Made by a program: the position numbers and the translations under genes
Part shown: positions 30,598-42,180 of the stretch, piece after piece
How the letters are laid out: each line of letters opens with the position of its first letter
Numbering within the stretch: position 1 is the first letter of the stretch
Assembly: GCA_949126835.1 (NCBI GenBank)
Contig: CASBPS010000123.1
Location: forward strand, 62,001 to 126,000
DNA length: 64,000 nucleotides
Source of the DNA: Anisus vortex
Taxonomy: Eukaryota; Mollusca; Gastropoda; Planorbidae
Direction of reading: 5' to 3'
Notes under the pieces: model-generated
What the model was told of the DNA's origin: nothing
The model's database searches: none
The model's input: the letters and a program-made list of their open reading frames with translations, nothing else

Positions 30598-33378
30598 ATG
30601 GAATTTATTGAAAATCCAGAAGAAGAAGTTCTGAAAACTTTATCAATAAAGAAGTTAAAAGAGATCGCTGAGATCTTGAAGATAGAAGTTACTGAAACTA
30701 CACCATCGAGGACTGTGTTGACACAGCAGATAAAAGATGTGTTGATTGCGAGTGGAAAGTTGAAAGTAGAATCAAGCGCGGAGGGATATCAAGTTGAAGG
30801 TCAGATGTCCGAACAGTTGCGATTTCAAATAGAAATGAAACGGATGGAAATGGAAGATAAAAGAGAACAAAAACGGATTGAGATGGAAGAAAAACGTCTT
30901 GAGATGGAAGATAAGAAAAGTCAAAGAGAAATAGAAAGTCAGGAAAGAGATAAGCAAAGTCAAAGAGAAAGTCAGGAAAGAATAGAACTAGCGAAGATAG
31001 GAGCTACTAAAAAAGAATCTCATAGTGATGTAGAGATGGCCAGATGGAAAAAACTAGTCCCTACCTACATTGATAAAGAAAGTGAAATAGCTAATTTCTT
31101 CCAGACCTTTGAAATTTCTTGCAGAGATTTTAAGTTCCCAGAAGATAAATGGGGAATATTAGTCAGAACAGCTTTTACTCAAGGAAGGGCAAGAGATTGT
31201 GTTCTATTGTTAAAAGAGGAGAATTTAAATGATTATGAAATCATTAAAGACACTGTACTTAAAGCCTATAACCAAATACCGGAAAGTTATCGGAAAAGGT
31301 TCCGTCAGTACACAATGTCCCCTTACCAAACACACTTAGACTTCCTTAGAGCAGAAGAAAAGTTAATGGATCAGTGGATAAAATCCAGAAATATCTCCAC
31401 ATTAAAAGAAATGAAAGATATCATTCTGTTAGAGGATTTTATTAACAAAGTGAGGCCGGATATAAGAATGTATTTATCCGAGCGTGATATCACTGACCCA
31501 CATAAGGCTGCTGATTTAGCTGAACAGTACACATTGTGTCATAGGACAGCTGATGGAAAGAATGTTAATAGGCCACAACGGCAAGCAGAAAACACACAAC
31601 AACATCGTGAAAAAGAGCATTTTGTGAAACAAAATGATGTTAATAAAAAACCTGTCTACAAAAACGTCCAATGTACTTTTTGTAAAAGAACAGGACATAG
31701 CATCGAAGACTGTTGGAGCATAAGGAAAGATAAAAGACCTAATAAGGTGGTAATGTGCACTAGCCATAAACCAAAACAAGAGGTACAAGAAAGCGAAAAT
31801 ACAAACGAACTGAATTCGAAGAAAGATTATTCTAAACCAGAAACACTGAGGGTGGATTTGCCTGAGAGCAAAAGTCAGAAGGTAGAGAAATCTACACCTG
31901 AAGATAATGAGGATAAATATCCTGATTATAAATACAGAATGGCTACTATTGGATTAATTGTCCAAGTCCACAGAGACGAAAAAGTAGACCAAAGTATTTT
32001 TGACTCGAACAAGAGTCTGAAGTCATCGAAAGATGAAACAACACCCGAAAGTCATGGTCAAGGGAAGAATAAAATTGACACAGAGACCCTGTGCAGTTTT
32101 CAACCGTTCATTAGTGAAGGTTGTGTGGCCTTACAAAAGGAAGGACCACTGAAGTCCGTAAACATATTACGAGACACAGGAGCATCATTAACACTGCTGC
32201 TTAAAGATGTATTACCATTGAATGTGAATACATTGACAGGACAGACTGTCCTATTGAGAGGTTTTGAATGGAAAGAAGAAATACCTCTACATAGGATATA
32301 CCTCGCATCTGACTTGGTAACAGGATATGTGACAGTTGGAGTAATATCAAAACTTCCTGTTGAGGGCATATCCGTTATCCTAGCAAATGATTTGGCGAAA
32401 GGGAGGGTGAGACCTGAACTGATTGTAAAGGAAAATCCAGACCCTAGTCCTATGGTGGAGACAGGAAAAGAAAAAGAACTTTATCCTGTAGGTGATGTCA
32501 TAAATGGTATGACACCACAGAAAAAGAAAGAAGAAATTATCTCACAAGAAAAGGAAAAGAAAGAAGAAATTCTCCCACGAGAGAAGAAAGAGGAAGAAGA
32601 AGTGGAACGTGATACTACTATTTTCTCCATGAGTGAAGATTGTCCGAAAGGAAATGATCAATCAAAGAAGTCATCACAAAATGAAATGATTGCTGAACAG
32701 AAAGTAGACCCAGAGTTGCTACAGCTGCATGAGAAATCTGTCGACGAGAAAGAAAATCCTACTACTGATGTCTATGAACAGATAGACCACAGCATGAACA
32801 AACAACAATGCAAACCTGCAGTTGCCGGTACAGATGAAGATTGGAGGAGCATCACTGAAGAAACGAGTGCGGAGAGCTGGACCGAAACTATCAAAAGCTA
32901 TGGGTTACCACAATACATACCGACAGATCGAAGGACCAACTTCGCCCCGGAACTCTTCAATCCAGTCCTAAAGAACTTATGCCTGGAGCAGGAGATGTCA
33001 ACTGAATCCCATCCGGAAAGTCGAGGAGCCTATGGACCAATCTTTGGACCCACTGTCCGAGGACCACTCAAACTACTTCAAGAGGAATGGCAGACCGAAT
33101 TGGACCTCCTTGGGCTGAGCAAGTACCTAGATAAGTACATAAATTTTTTGTCTGACATAACTGTTTTTGTGAGAAAAAAATTGTACACTGCTCACATGCA
33201 GATGCCATTGTTGTGTGATGAAAGAAAGGCAAAAATATTATATCATTTGAAAATGATAAAGCCTTACCTTCTGAAAACAATTGGAATAAGTTTGATGTTG
33301 TTAACATTGTTACTCTTATTTGTAAAATTTATGCCTGGAGTACAGGATGAATTGAATGACAAATTCACTGATAGTTAG
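30598..33378 (+). CDS. gag: Gag-protease-integrase-remnant-TM polyprotein, copy 3 (926 aa)
   Basis: Intact frame with the same domain order as copy 2. The coiled coil is longer, with repeated MEMEDKR/MEEKRLEMEDKK heptad-like units. The zinc knuckle is CTFCKRTGHSIEDC. The protease keeps DTGA, but the second motif is ILAND, with Ala replacing the usual Gly. The linker holds more Lys/Glu (KKKEEIISQEKEKKEE). The integrase remnant and terminal hydrophobic helix are kept. No reverse transcriptase. Copy 2 is divergent only in the protease-linker block, whereas the Gag and C-terminal blocks are nearly identical, which points to past recombination within the family. Confidence 0.9.
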   Translation: MEFIENPEEEVLKTLSIKKLKEIAEILKIEVTETTPSRTVLTQQIKDVLIASGKLKVESSAEGYQVEGQMSEQLRFQIEMKRMEMEDKREQKRIEMEEKRLEMEDKKSQREIESQERDKQSQRESQERIELAKIGATKKESHSDVEMARWKKLVPTYIDKESEIANFFQTFEISCRDFKFPEDKWGILVRTAFTQGRARDCVLLLKEENLNDYEIIKDTVLKAYNQIPESYRKRFRQYTMSPYQTHLDFLRAEEKLMDQWIKSRNISTLKEMKDIILLEDFINKVRPDIRMYLSERDITDPHKAADLAEQYTLCHRTADGKNVNRPQRQAENTQQHREKEHFVKQNDVNKKPVYKNVQCTFCKRTGHSIEDCWSIRKDKRPNKVVMCTSHKPKQEVQESENTNELNSKKDYSKPETLRVDLPESKSQKVEKSTPEDNEDKYPDYKYRMATIGLIVQVHRDEKVDQSIFDSNKSLKSSKDETTPESHGQGKNKIDTETLCSFQPFISEGCVALQKEGPLKSVNILRDTGASLTLLLKDVLPLNVNTLTGQTVLLRGFEWKEEIPLHRIYLASDLVTGYVTVGVISKLPVEGISVILANDLAKGRVRPELIVKENPDPSPMVETGKEKELYPVGDVINGMTPQKKKEEIISQEKEKKEEILPREKKEEEEVERDTTIFSMSEDCPKGNDQSKKSSQNEMIAEQKVDPELLQLHEKSVDEKENPTTDVYEQIDHSMNKQQCKPAVAGTDEDWRSITEETSAESWTETIKSYGLPQYIPTDRRTNFAPELFNPVLKNLCLEQEMSTESHPESRGAYGPIFGPTVRGPLKLLQEEWQTELDLLGLSKYLDKYINFLSDITVFVRKKLYTAHMQMPLLCDERKAKILYHLKMIKPYLLKTIGISLMLLTLLLLFVKFMPGVQDELNDKFTDS

Positions 33379-35573
33379 TTACCAAACTTACTATTTTAAA
33401 ACTAAATCCCTTACTTGTGATGAAAAAGGACTGAGTAAAAGTATTGTTAGAGTAAATATCATTGTAGTGTGATATTTCTAAACAAACTTGTTAGGTTGAG
33501 CATTTAAAATAATTGCTATAAGAGAAAAAGATCAGCTTTATCCGCAGAATTGGTTTCTAAATCAGAGGACATTATAAGTGTGGACTGATTATAAGATATG
33601 TTTGAGAATCTCTGGAAATGATAATTGAAACATTTGGCAGAGAGGATATCTGATTGATAAAGATGTAAATGGTTTTAAGAAAAGAGAATTTTCTATCACT
33701 AAAGTATTGAGAAATGTTTTATGATTGTACTATGGATTTATTTTATCATGTACTGTTGTTGAAATATTGCACTGAGACAAGATGCAAATTTCTTCTATGT
33801 GAATTTATTCATTTGTTCTATTATCATTGAATGTATGATAATGTAGGGTAAAAATAGTTGCAGCAAGGCAGAACTATGACTAACAAGAATTCCAAGAAAT
33901 GTATTATATATGATTTTTCACTTTTAGGAAACTGTTACATGAAAAGCAGATCAGAAGTTGAAACTAATGTAAAATAAAACTTATCCTTGTTTTATATAAA
34001 TTTAGGATATGTGCCACTGACTTGACACTGTAAACCAGAATGGTTGAGAATGTCATGGTTGAGAATTTATAATGTTGACATACCAATGTTCAACAAATGT
34101 ATTATTAATTAAGGATTTCATGTCAAGATTGTAAAACTAATCTATTTTTTTTTCTGTATGAGTTAAAATAGATTGAATGAATTGTACTGACAATCAAAAG
34201 ATTGGGTAGACCTGAACACTGTGAAAGTAACAGGAGAACCTAGAACCTATGAAAAAAAACCTTTATGGAAAATGGAAAAGAGCAATGTACACCACTGAAA
34301 AGATTGGAAATGGAATGTTTCACCACACCAGTCAGACCAGCAGTTTGTTTTGTACATAAATTGTTACATTGATTTCGCTCTGAAAAAAATTAATAGTAGC
34401 CTATGCTTAACTCTTTTCTACTTCAATAATATTGTATTTGAAATGTATTTAATGTAATTAAAAGAAAATAAGTACTTACTATTTAGTACTAAGATTGTAT
34501 GAAGATAATATAATCTGCTTTGATTGATAGTTAATTAAGTAAATTAACCAAATTTGTTTCAAGTAAATCCATGTCTGCATGAAAGATAGAATGTTTCAAT
34601 GTGAACTCTTTTAAAAAAAAAAGAAAATAATGACGTCGAAAGGTCATGGTAAAATGAGAAATTGAAATATTTTTAATGATTTTGGCTATAAACTATTTTA
34701 ATTCGTGAACAGACTATATTTAATGTTCTCAAAATAATATAAATGAATTTAATATTGAGATAATAAGTTGTTAAAGAATGCTCATTTAATACGATAACTA
34801 TTTAATCGCGTAGCAATCTATTTTGACCTAAAGCGGTGATGAGGTAAAAATTTGCATAGCGATGTCAATATTGTTAGAATCAATTGAGAATGAGAGAGTG
34901 ATCGCAAGGAAGAGGGAGAGAAAGAAAAAAGAATACTGACCTAGAAATTTTGGGTTTTGACACAGACAGTATTGTTTAAAGTTTAATGTGTTAGCCAGCC
35001 TACAAACATGGAAAAAAATACTGTCGAGAAAATGATCGTGTTGTTGTGTAATTAGGTCAAGCCTAGTAGTATTTTTTTCATCAAGAGCGGTTGTTTTTTT
35101 CTCCTTATGAAAAAAAATAAGTCGTGTCTGAATAGACATTAAGTGATTTTTTCTTTTGTTGTTGATTACAAATGTAAAAGATATTAGTTTATAATTAAAT
35201 GGACGAGAGAGGTTTTTATTAACGTGGAATGTTCATGTAATAGAAATTATTAACTTGTATTATATTATATCTATTAAGAATGATTATGTATTTTTCTTGT
35301 ATACAAGATTTAGATAAACAATTTAATTGTCCATTGTTTTGAATTAAAAATTGAATGATTGAATGACTGTAGTTAAGCCATTTGATAAGATGAACTTAGA
35401 TTGCATATATTATATGTTATTGTTATCAGTTCGATTGAATTATTGGGATAGCCAATTGAATGGTATTGTTTTCCCCGGAATATTTTCTTTTATAATTATT
35501 CCTTAAAATTAACATTTTTTTTGTATTGTAAAATGTAAAAGAAATAATTATAAAAACTTTAGAAGGAGGGGGA
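33379..35573 (+). other. Long noncoding 3' interior, copy 3
   Basis: 2.2 kb without a coding frame, ending in the polypurine tract AGAAGGAGGGGGA (35561-35573). It lacks the GA microsatellite of copy 2. Confidence 0.8.
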
Positions 35574-36201
35574 TGTTACGAATCTCGGTCATAAATGAAT
35601 GACGTAGTAAGGCATTGACCTCTTAACAAGTGCGTATCAGAGTCCAAAGCGACCAAGGTTTGACCTTTATGCCCTGAGGGCAGTTTAAATAAAATAATTC
35701 GTTCAAATCCCGTGGAAATTGGAGGATAATTCTGGATCGTAGTAATTATAGAGAAAGAGGTTAAAATGCGTATTAAGACCCTGTAGAATCTTCGATGATA
35801 GTTTTCTTTGTTAAGTCCCGACCTCCTTAAAGTTAGTTCAGTTCGGAAGTTTGTCGAGTGAAGTCGCTATATTCATTTGTATATAATATGCCATTTATTT
35901 TGAAATACTTATGTTGCCATCAGTTGATGAAGTTTATTGATCGTTTATATTGAGTCTACAATTTAAATAAAATTGTTTATTCAACAACTGGAGTTGTGTG
36001 ATCTATGATTGTTGAGAAAGGTGTTGAAGATAATTATCACGAATATAACTACATTGCTGCATAGACCTGTCAGTCAAAGAACCCCTAGCTTGGGCTACAG
36101 ATTAGCAGAATCTAGAGACTTCTAATAAAGATACAACTATATTCATTGAATCCGATTTAACGAGTCGTAATAATAGTCATCATATAAAGAGGGCCATAAC
36201 A
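35574..36201 (+). repeat. 3' LTR, copy 3
   Basis: 628 bp, TGTTACG...CATAACA, followed by ATAG. Confidence 0.93.
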
Positions 36202-36205
36202 ATAG

Positions 36206-36707
36206 CTTTTATAGTGATTATCAAAATTATAATATGTATAGGTCAAATAGGGTTAAATTGCATTTCATTTTTAGGACCTAGGGCCTAGGCTTATAGGCTA
36301 TAGCCTCTACTAATATGGCAGTGTTTAGTATTCTCATAAAACTCCGCCATGACTAAGCAATTTTTCCAAATATATGATCGGCCGAACAACGTGTGAAATG
36401 TAAATAGTGTGTTATATTTTTCATTAGTTGCATTTAAGAGTTGAAAAAAAAACACAGCTTTTGTCGGTCACGCAGTCACGCTTGAAATCATTACAAACAA
36501 TGTTAATGGTAATTAGGTCACTTGTATAACGCGTCAATATCGGTGTTGCGCAGTCTAGGCGACGTTTAGTATAATGGTGCACTTCAAAAGACTAGCGAGA
36601 GAAAGATAAAGAGAGAGAGAGATAGAGAGTGGGATTAAGTGCGGTAATCTAGTGTATAAATTAAACGTTATAGTGACTTTTGGTGTTACCTAGTAGAGTT
36701 GGCCAAC
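36206..36707. other. Spacer, U2
   Basis: Equivalent of 16578-17075; no gene seen. Confidence 0.6.
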
Positions 36708-36863
36708 CTCAAATTCCTTCACATGCATGTCCTTTTTCTTTACATTAGACTGTGTATAAATACCTCGCTGTCCAGTCACTGTTTGTTCAATGGGTGCAGG
36801 AATTATTAGATCAAGGTTATCATAGCCATGTTTGCGAGGCACCCATTCTTTAGGAGGTATAAT
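36708..36863 (-). CDS. KDM4: KDM4-like JmjN-linker exon, U2
   Basis: Same 52-codon phase-0 exon as 17076-17231 with both splice sites intact. In U2 the LTR insertion lies about 500 bp downstream in transcription order, which would place 6.4 kb of LTR element in the following intron. Confidence 0.88.
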
Positions 36864-37015
36864 CTATAGCAAACAGAAATATTTTTTTAAGTGATTTATT
36901 ATTCTTTATTTTTTGCAACAAAGATAGGATGCTATTTTTAACCTTTTCATGTACATTTCTAAAGTCAAATATTCCAAAACTGTATAACTAGCCACTATTA
37001 AAACAAGAGTAAATT

Positions 37016-37486
37016 ATGTTTCCCTTTTCGATCATGTTGGTAGTATATAGGATAGGGTCCGTAAAACAGTGTCCACAAAATTCTCTGGCCACAGGACATT
37101 GTGTGGTCAGCACAATGACCAGTGATCTTAATTTTCCCATGCATATTATTGACACATTTTATGCAAGTATAAAATACTATATTTTTGACATGAATTCAAA
37201 CACAAGACCTTGGACTAACAAGCAAACTTACTACAGGTCTAACAATCTTCAAAGTCTCTTTGAAATACCCAACAATCCTAGACTTAAGTCCAGGGCGTGG
37301 CGTAACGTGTCAAGGGTTGGCTCAAGGGGCCACACAAAGATCCTGACTGAGACTAGCCTCTTTAGGGCATGCTGCCTAACAAAAGGTATGATCTCCACAG
37401 TCCCATATACTACTAGCCATCCAGACACACGAATTGGCAAGACAGACTGTATTGCACATTTCGTCTTCTCCACCGAGTCATGGTGA
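37016..37486 (+). other. Conserved 156-codon open frame, U2, unrecognised
   Basis: Identical to 17384-17854; probably noncoding. Confidence 0.2.
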
Positions 37487-37782
37487 CTCTTGCCTGTTCA
37501 ATGAAATCCCGGATGTGCAACAGTTGCTTTCCTCCAAGCGTGTACTCTTAATGATTTATGCAGTTAAATGTTAACTGGTACTGTATATAGATATGAAGTC
37601 CAAATTAAATTTTCAAATAGAATTACCGGTATTAAAAATATTTAATAAAAATTTTCATGCAACATTGTGATAGTGGGTCAGTTCTCCCAAACCTACCCAA
37701 ACAATATGAACCATGAACCTTGTTAAACAAATACATAGCTAAGCCAATAAGAAATGTCTTTTCAACAGGCTGAATTGTAGGC

Positions 37783-37872
37783 CTCTTTGATGCTAGTCTC
37801 CATCTGGCTTTTGTCCATATTAATGGCAAAGATGCAGATGTCTACATACAGCTGGAGATAGGTATCACCACA
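37783..37872 (-). pseudogene. Truncated CGDTY exon, U2
   Basis: Copy of 18151-18240, 30 codons, acceptor intact. Confidence 0.7.
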
Positions 37873-38067
37873 CTGTAAAGAATAATTCCTAAAATTATCA
37901 AAAATGATTAAATTCATTTAGACAACTATTTAAAAAAAGCAATTTTTAATTATTAATAAAAAAAGACTTCATTAAATCATATACTGATTTACAATTACTC
38001 GTCCTGATAGCTCCTATCTATTTTCTTAATCCCAATGAGTTTGGCTAATGCTATCAAACCAACAAAC

Positions 38068-38208
38068 CTCTTCTCTCAGAACATCTATGAAGATAACTAT
38101 TTGATCTGTTGACTTTGAGATTTTAGCCATTGACAACACACTCTCTATAAACGTGTTATGCTCTCTAACCTCTAGCAACTGCTGTGAAATCCACAGACGC
38201 AAAATTTC
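38068..38208 (-). CDS. 47-codon exon 'EILRLW', U2
   Basis: Copy of 18435-18575; frame and splice sites intact. Confidence 0.7.
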
Positions 38209-38593
38209 CTGCAGAAGAGAATACAATCCTACACAGTCTATTACAATGCTTCCAAAATTTAAACAATTTCTGTACAATATTTTACATTGCAGTTTTCTTG
38301 TAAATACTATTAATTATAAAAAAAAAAATTAAAACCAAATTTGTCTGTCCAAGAAAAGTGTGAGGCTTATACACATATAAATAAAAAATAGCTATTTTCC
38401 CTAGGTTCGGATATTAACTGAGATTGACGATGTAGGTTACCGAAACCAACATCAATGAAAAGACAAAGCTCATGAAATGGTGTGTATATAGGCCTATATT
38501 TGATTCATTCTTTACCGTTCTCGTGTCAATCAGTTATGATAAACCAAGGGCTGACTTGTAATATCAAAGATGAAGAACGTAATTTAAACTTAC

Positions 38594-38729
38594 TTTATTT
38601 GTCTGAAGGTACTATCCAATTCTGCACCATAAAAGTTTGAGACATGACCGTACATAGTTGTCTATAGTGTTCAGATGTTTGCAGCTGCTTAATAATGTGG
38701 AGAGCATCTTGAATACTTATCTTCTGACA
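38594..38729 (-). pseudogene. 48-codon exon 'QKISIQ', U2 (8-bp deletion)
   Basis: 136 bp instead of 144. Eight bases near the donor (within SDIKANK) are missing, so the exon is no longer phase 0. The consensus donor GTAAGT is retained. Confidence 0.72.
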
Positions 38730-38830
38730 CTGTAAAACAAAAAAGAAAGCTTTAAGCAGATGTATATCATAGCTGTATATTGTAAATGAACATAAATCCT
38801 GCAGACAAAGTGTATCTTGTAATTTGTTGT

Positions 38831-38834
38831 AATA

Positions 38835-38880
<46 letters not shown>

Positions 38881-38893
38881 GTATATATATATA
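38831..38893. repeat. TA microsatellite, U2
   Basis: Shorter allele of the U1 repeat. Confidence 0.9.
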
Positions 38894-39150
38894 CTATATA
38901 TAGTCATGCTGCAATAACAATATAATTAGCTTGTCAACAAAATTATTCTTTTTTTTGTGGGCACTACAATTTTTATTCAAACTAATATATTTGTGATAGG
39001 ATCTAAAATAAATGAGAAAAACTTTTAAAATCCATTTATTTTACTAAAAACATTTAGAAAAAGCATTCAAAAGAATCTATAAAGAACTACACTATTTTAC
39101 ACTAGTGCAGCTATACCTGCAAAATTGAACTTTAAAAACAAATTAAATAC

Positions 39151-39545
39151 CTATAGAGCTTGAAACAAAGCTCTGACAATGCGGGAACTGGCTTTAAGTA
39201 TTGAAGTTGTTCTGCAAAATGGGCTCCTATGTATGGCTCGTGGTTTTTCTCCATGTCACTTGTCTTACAGCACCCGCCTCCCTGGCCATAGAAGGTCCCA
39301 ATTTTGGCAAAAGATTGGTCAGAAGGCCTGAGGGCGAATGATGTCAGGGCGCAGATCATGGCCACTTTTAGGGATATGTGATGGCAGAGGCAAGCGAGCT
39401 TGGCACAGACAGAGGACAGGTCATTTCTCCTAGCAACTACAGCAACTAAGTTGTCCTCTTTGATGCTAGTCTCCATCTGGCTTTTGTCCACATTAATGGC
39501 GAAGATGCAGATGTCTACATACAGCTGGAGATATGTATCACCACA
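39151..39545 (-). pseudogene. Short CGDTY exon variant, U2
   Basis: Copy of 19546-19940; 395 bp, same alternative ending after KNHEP. Confidence 0.6.
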
Positions 39546-39738
39546 CTGTAAATAATAATTCCTACAATTATCAAAACGGAATAATTCATTTAGACAACTA
39601 TTTAAAAAAAAGCAATTTTTAATTAATAATAAGACATCATTAAATCATATTATACTGATTTACAATTACTCGTCCTGATAGCTTCTATCTATTTTCTTAA
39701 TCCTAATGAGTTTGGCTAATGCTATCAAACTAACAAAC

Positions 39739-39812
39739 CTTTTCTCTCAGAACATCTATGAAGATAACTATTTGATCTGTTGACTTTGAGATTTTAGCCA
39801 TTGACCACACAC
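39739..39812 (-). pseudogene. Truncated 47-codon exon, U2/U3 border
   Basis: Same truncated piece fused to linker exon A. Confidence 0.6.
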
Positions 39813-39813
39813 G

Positions 39814-40412
39814 TAACAATAGACTGATTGTTCATTAAAACCTTAAGTGAACAATAGAATGAATAGGTCTTAATCTTGTTTGAGCAACAGCAATCGGGGA
39901 ATTTAATGACCTTGTATGAAAATTAATTGCACTGGTTGGGTCATGTTATGCCCTTGTCTAAAAATTGATTGCAGCCTTTGTGGGATTTGAAGGCCTTGTC
40001 TGTCCTTTGAACGCAACCATTGGGGCATTTGATGGCCTTGTCTGAAAATTGATAGCACTCTCTAGACTCTTAATTGCTTGGTTGGAGTGAACAGCTTGTA
40101 AATAGTTTATCATTGAATTCTGATCCACATCTGTTTCAATAGCACTCATCACTGTTGATCTAGATTTTACCTCTGTGTTTTCTGCTGATTTTTTCTTCTT
40201 AGATTTCATTTTTGGTACAGGACAATTGCCATCATTGTCAAATGTTGCTTTTAACTTCTTGACACATTTTGTTTTAAACTTAAGAATGGGAACTCCAGGT
40301 AAATCCTCAGAAATTTTCTCCATGATTGACTGGGAGAAATCATCTTTTAATGGATGTTGTCTTGAATGGGCCGTTCCTGAGCTGTTTGCTTCAGTTGTTT
40401 TTTTTCTTACAC
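39814..40412 (-). pseudogene. Linker exon A, U2/U3 border
   Basis: As 20209-20807. One replacement (GVPILKF for GVPIPKF) and the repeat variant FKGQTRPSNPTKAA distinguish it from the U1/U2 copy. Confidence 0.6.
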
Positions 40413-40500
40413 CTGAAATGTAAAACACAACATACTACTTTAATATATGCTTGAAAAAAAAATTCTTTAAAAAAAAACAATGTAACCTATCAGCACTGAC

Positions 40501-40647
40501 CTATTATTAAAGATATTTCCATCTCTATGCCCTTCACGATGAGGAGCAATACCTTTTTTCGTCTTTCCATAATTTGAAACGCTCTGGTTGATATTTCTTG
40601 ACAAAAATGTCCATTGAGATTTTAAAAGCATCCCTACGACACACACA
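40501..40647 (-). pseudogene. KDM4: KDM4-like exon A, U3
   Basis: 147 bp with the same frameshifting A. Confidence 0.8.
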
Positions 40648-40935
40648 CTTTCAAGAGAAAATATGATGTTAGTTGACATTTTGCAGTTAAAATATAACAG
40701 TAACATTATTTAAAAAAAACAAACAAAAATTTGAGAATATTTTCTAAAAATACTTAAAGCAAATTATGCAATATTTGTGACAGAAATTTGTTCATGCCAC
40801 TATATTTGACTGTAAATGTATAATAGAAATACAAATTATTGTAATCTATAAAACACAAAACATTTAAAAGATTGCATAACTGGAAAAAGAGGTGAGAAAC
40901 ACTTTTACTTGTTTACCTATGCACACACCCTATTG

Positions 40936-41372
40936 AAACCGAGTCGCCTGTTCAATGGAAATATTTGGTGGAGTGAAGAAGAGTTGCGCAGCGTCGACCT
41001 AACTCTCTCGTCCGGGTCCACCAGATGCCAGTGGCAAGAATAAGTCTAGACGACCGGCGATGGGCTCAGATGCAGTGGATGACCAAGATGTGCTACGTGC
41101 CTCACCTTGCACTACGCGCTCCACAGTGCGTTGCTGTAGTCGCCTTCACCTCCGTTGGATCTGGTTGATCTCCTCCGCAGGGTCAAGACCATCGTAAATA
41201 CAGGCCAAGACTCTCGGCTGCGGTAAGATCGTGACGTCACGACTAATGGGCTTTTGCCTGCGGTCTACCTGTAGTTGAAGATGTGTAAGCGATGCCTTAG
41301 CCTTAGTCTTAGACGCGTTGACCGTGTGTGCTGTTAACCATTCATTTTAAGTTTGAGAAGTATACAAGTCTA
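40936..41372. promoter_or_regulatory. GC/CpG-rich island, U3
   Basis: Copy of the U1 island with TGACGTCA near 41233. Confidence 0.4.
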
Positions 41373-41422
41373 GTATTCAATAACTGGATTAGTACATTAA
41401 CATCGGATTACAAGAGTACACC

Positions 41423-41518
41423 ATGGTACATAAATGTTGTGTGCCTCGTTGTAAAGGTAATAACAATAAAGACTTGAAAGCACATAGGCAACATTCTTCC
41501 ACAGACATAATGCATTAA
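41423..41518 (+). pseudogene. THAP-like fragment, U3
   Basis: Same 31-codon frame; intact start. Confidence 0.5.
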
Positions 41519-42180
41519 GTGACTATTATATTGTATAGATAAAGTAGTACAGATAATTATATTAATGTTACTGAGGTCATGACATCATCCGGGGCAGACC
41601 AACAATGTTAACGTGATCAACATTTTTCTCTAAGTCTAATAAGTTTAGGAACGGTATTTTTCTCTATTGACTATGAGTCCAGATGCGGTCTAGTGACTGA
41701 GCGGAAATAGGGGAGGAGTAGGTAGGTTCAAAAGGAAAAGCGGGAAGTGGGGAGGAGAGGCGTTAGTTCTCGGTTATGGTCTATTGACCACGGCTGGTCA
41801 GGAAGGGATTGTGGAGACAGTGGTGTCAAACAGGTGTCCATTTCCTGTTGAAGTAAGGAGGAAGGGGTGGGGAGATATCTCGGCGCACATTATACAAGTG
41901 GTGGGGGGAAGAGAGATTTTCTGCCAACAACGTAAGATGATATTTAGAAGTTAAAAAAAAGTTAAATGCAAAATTTTTTTTCAAATACAACTGCAAATAA
42001 CTTAAACTATTCATCATCATCTTTGTCTGAATTGATTAATGCTTAGATCCCCTACCTCCAACCTCCTTTCTCCTATCGCCCCCAAACTTGTCTATTCTGA
42101 AACCAGATTAACAGGCTTATTGCTTGTGAATCGAGATGATCCTTCTGGATTCAAATGTACACTTTTTTTATCAAGCCTAC
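41519..42180. other. Spacer with purine-rich stretch, U3
   Basis: Equivalent of 4807-5469; no gene recognised. Confidence 0.5.

Larger units (their letters stand above)
29800..36201 (+). mobile_element. LTR retrotransposon copy 3 (complete, RT-less)
   Basis: LTRs of 627 and 628 bp differing by one base, and target duplication ATAG at 29796-29799 and 36202-36205. The empty site is preserved in U1 at 16574-16577. Interior organisation is as in copy 2. It belongs to the short-LTR subfamily with copy 4. Confidence 0.94.
20571..40175. repeat. Tandem host unit U2 (19,605 bp)
   Basis: Second unit. It contains LTR copy 3 at an ATAG site that is empty in U1 (16574-16577). Exon order and spacing match U3 almost base for base. 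U2-specific lesions are one extra T in the long exon near 22967-22973 and an 8-bp deletion in the 48-codon exon (38594-38729). Confidence 0.9.
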
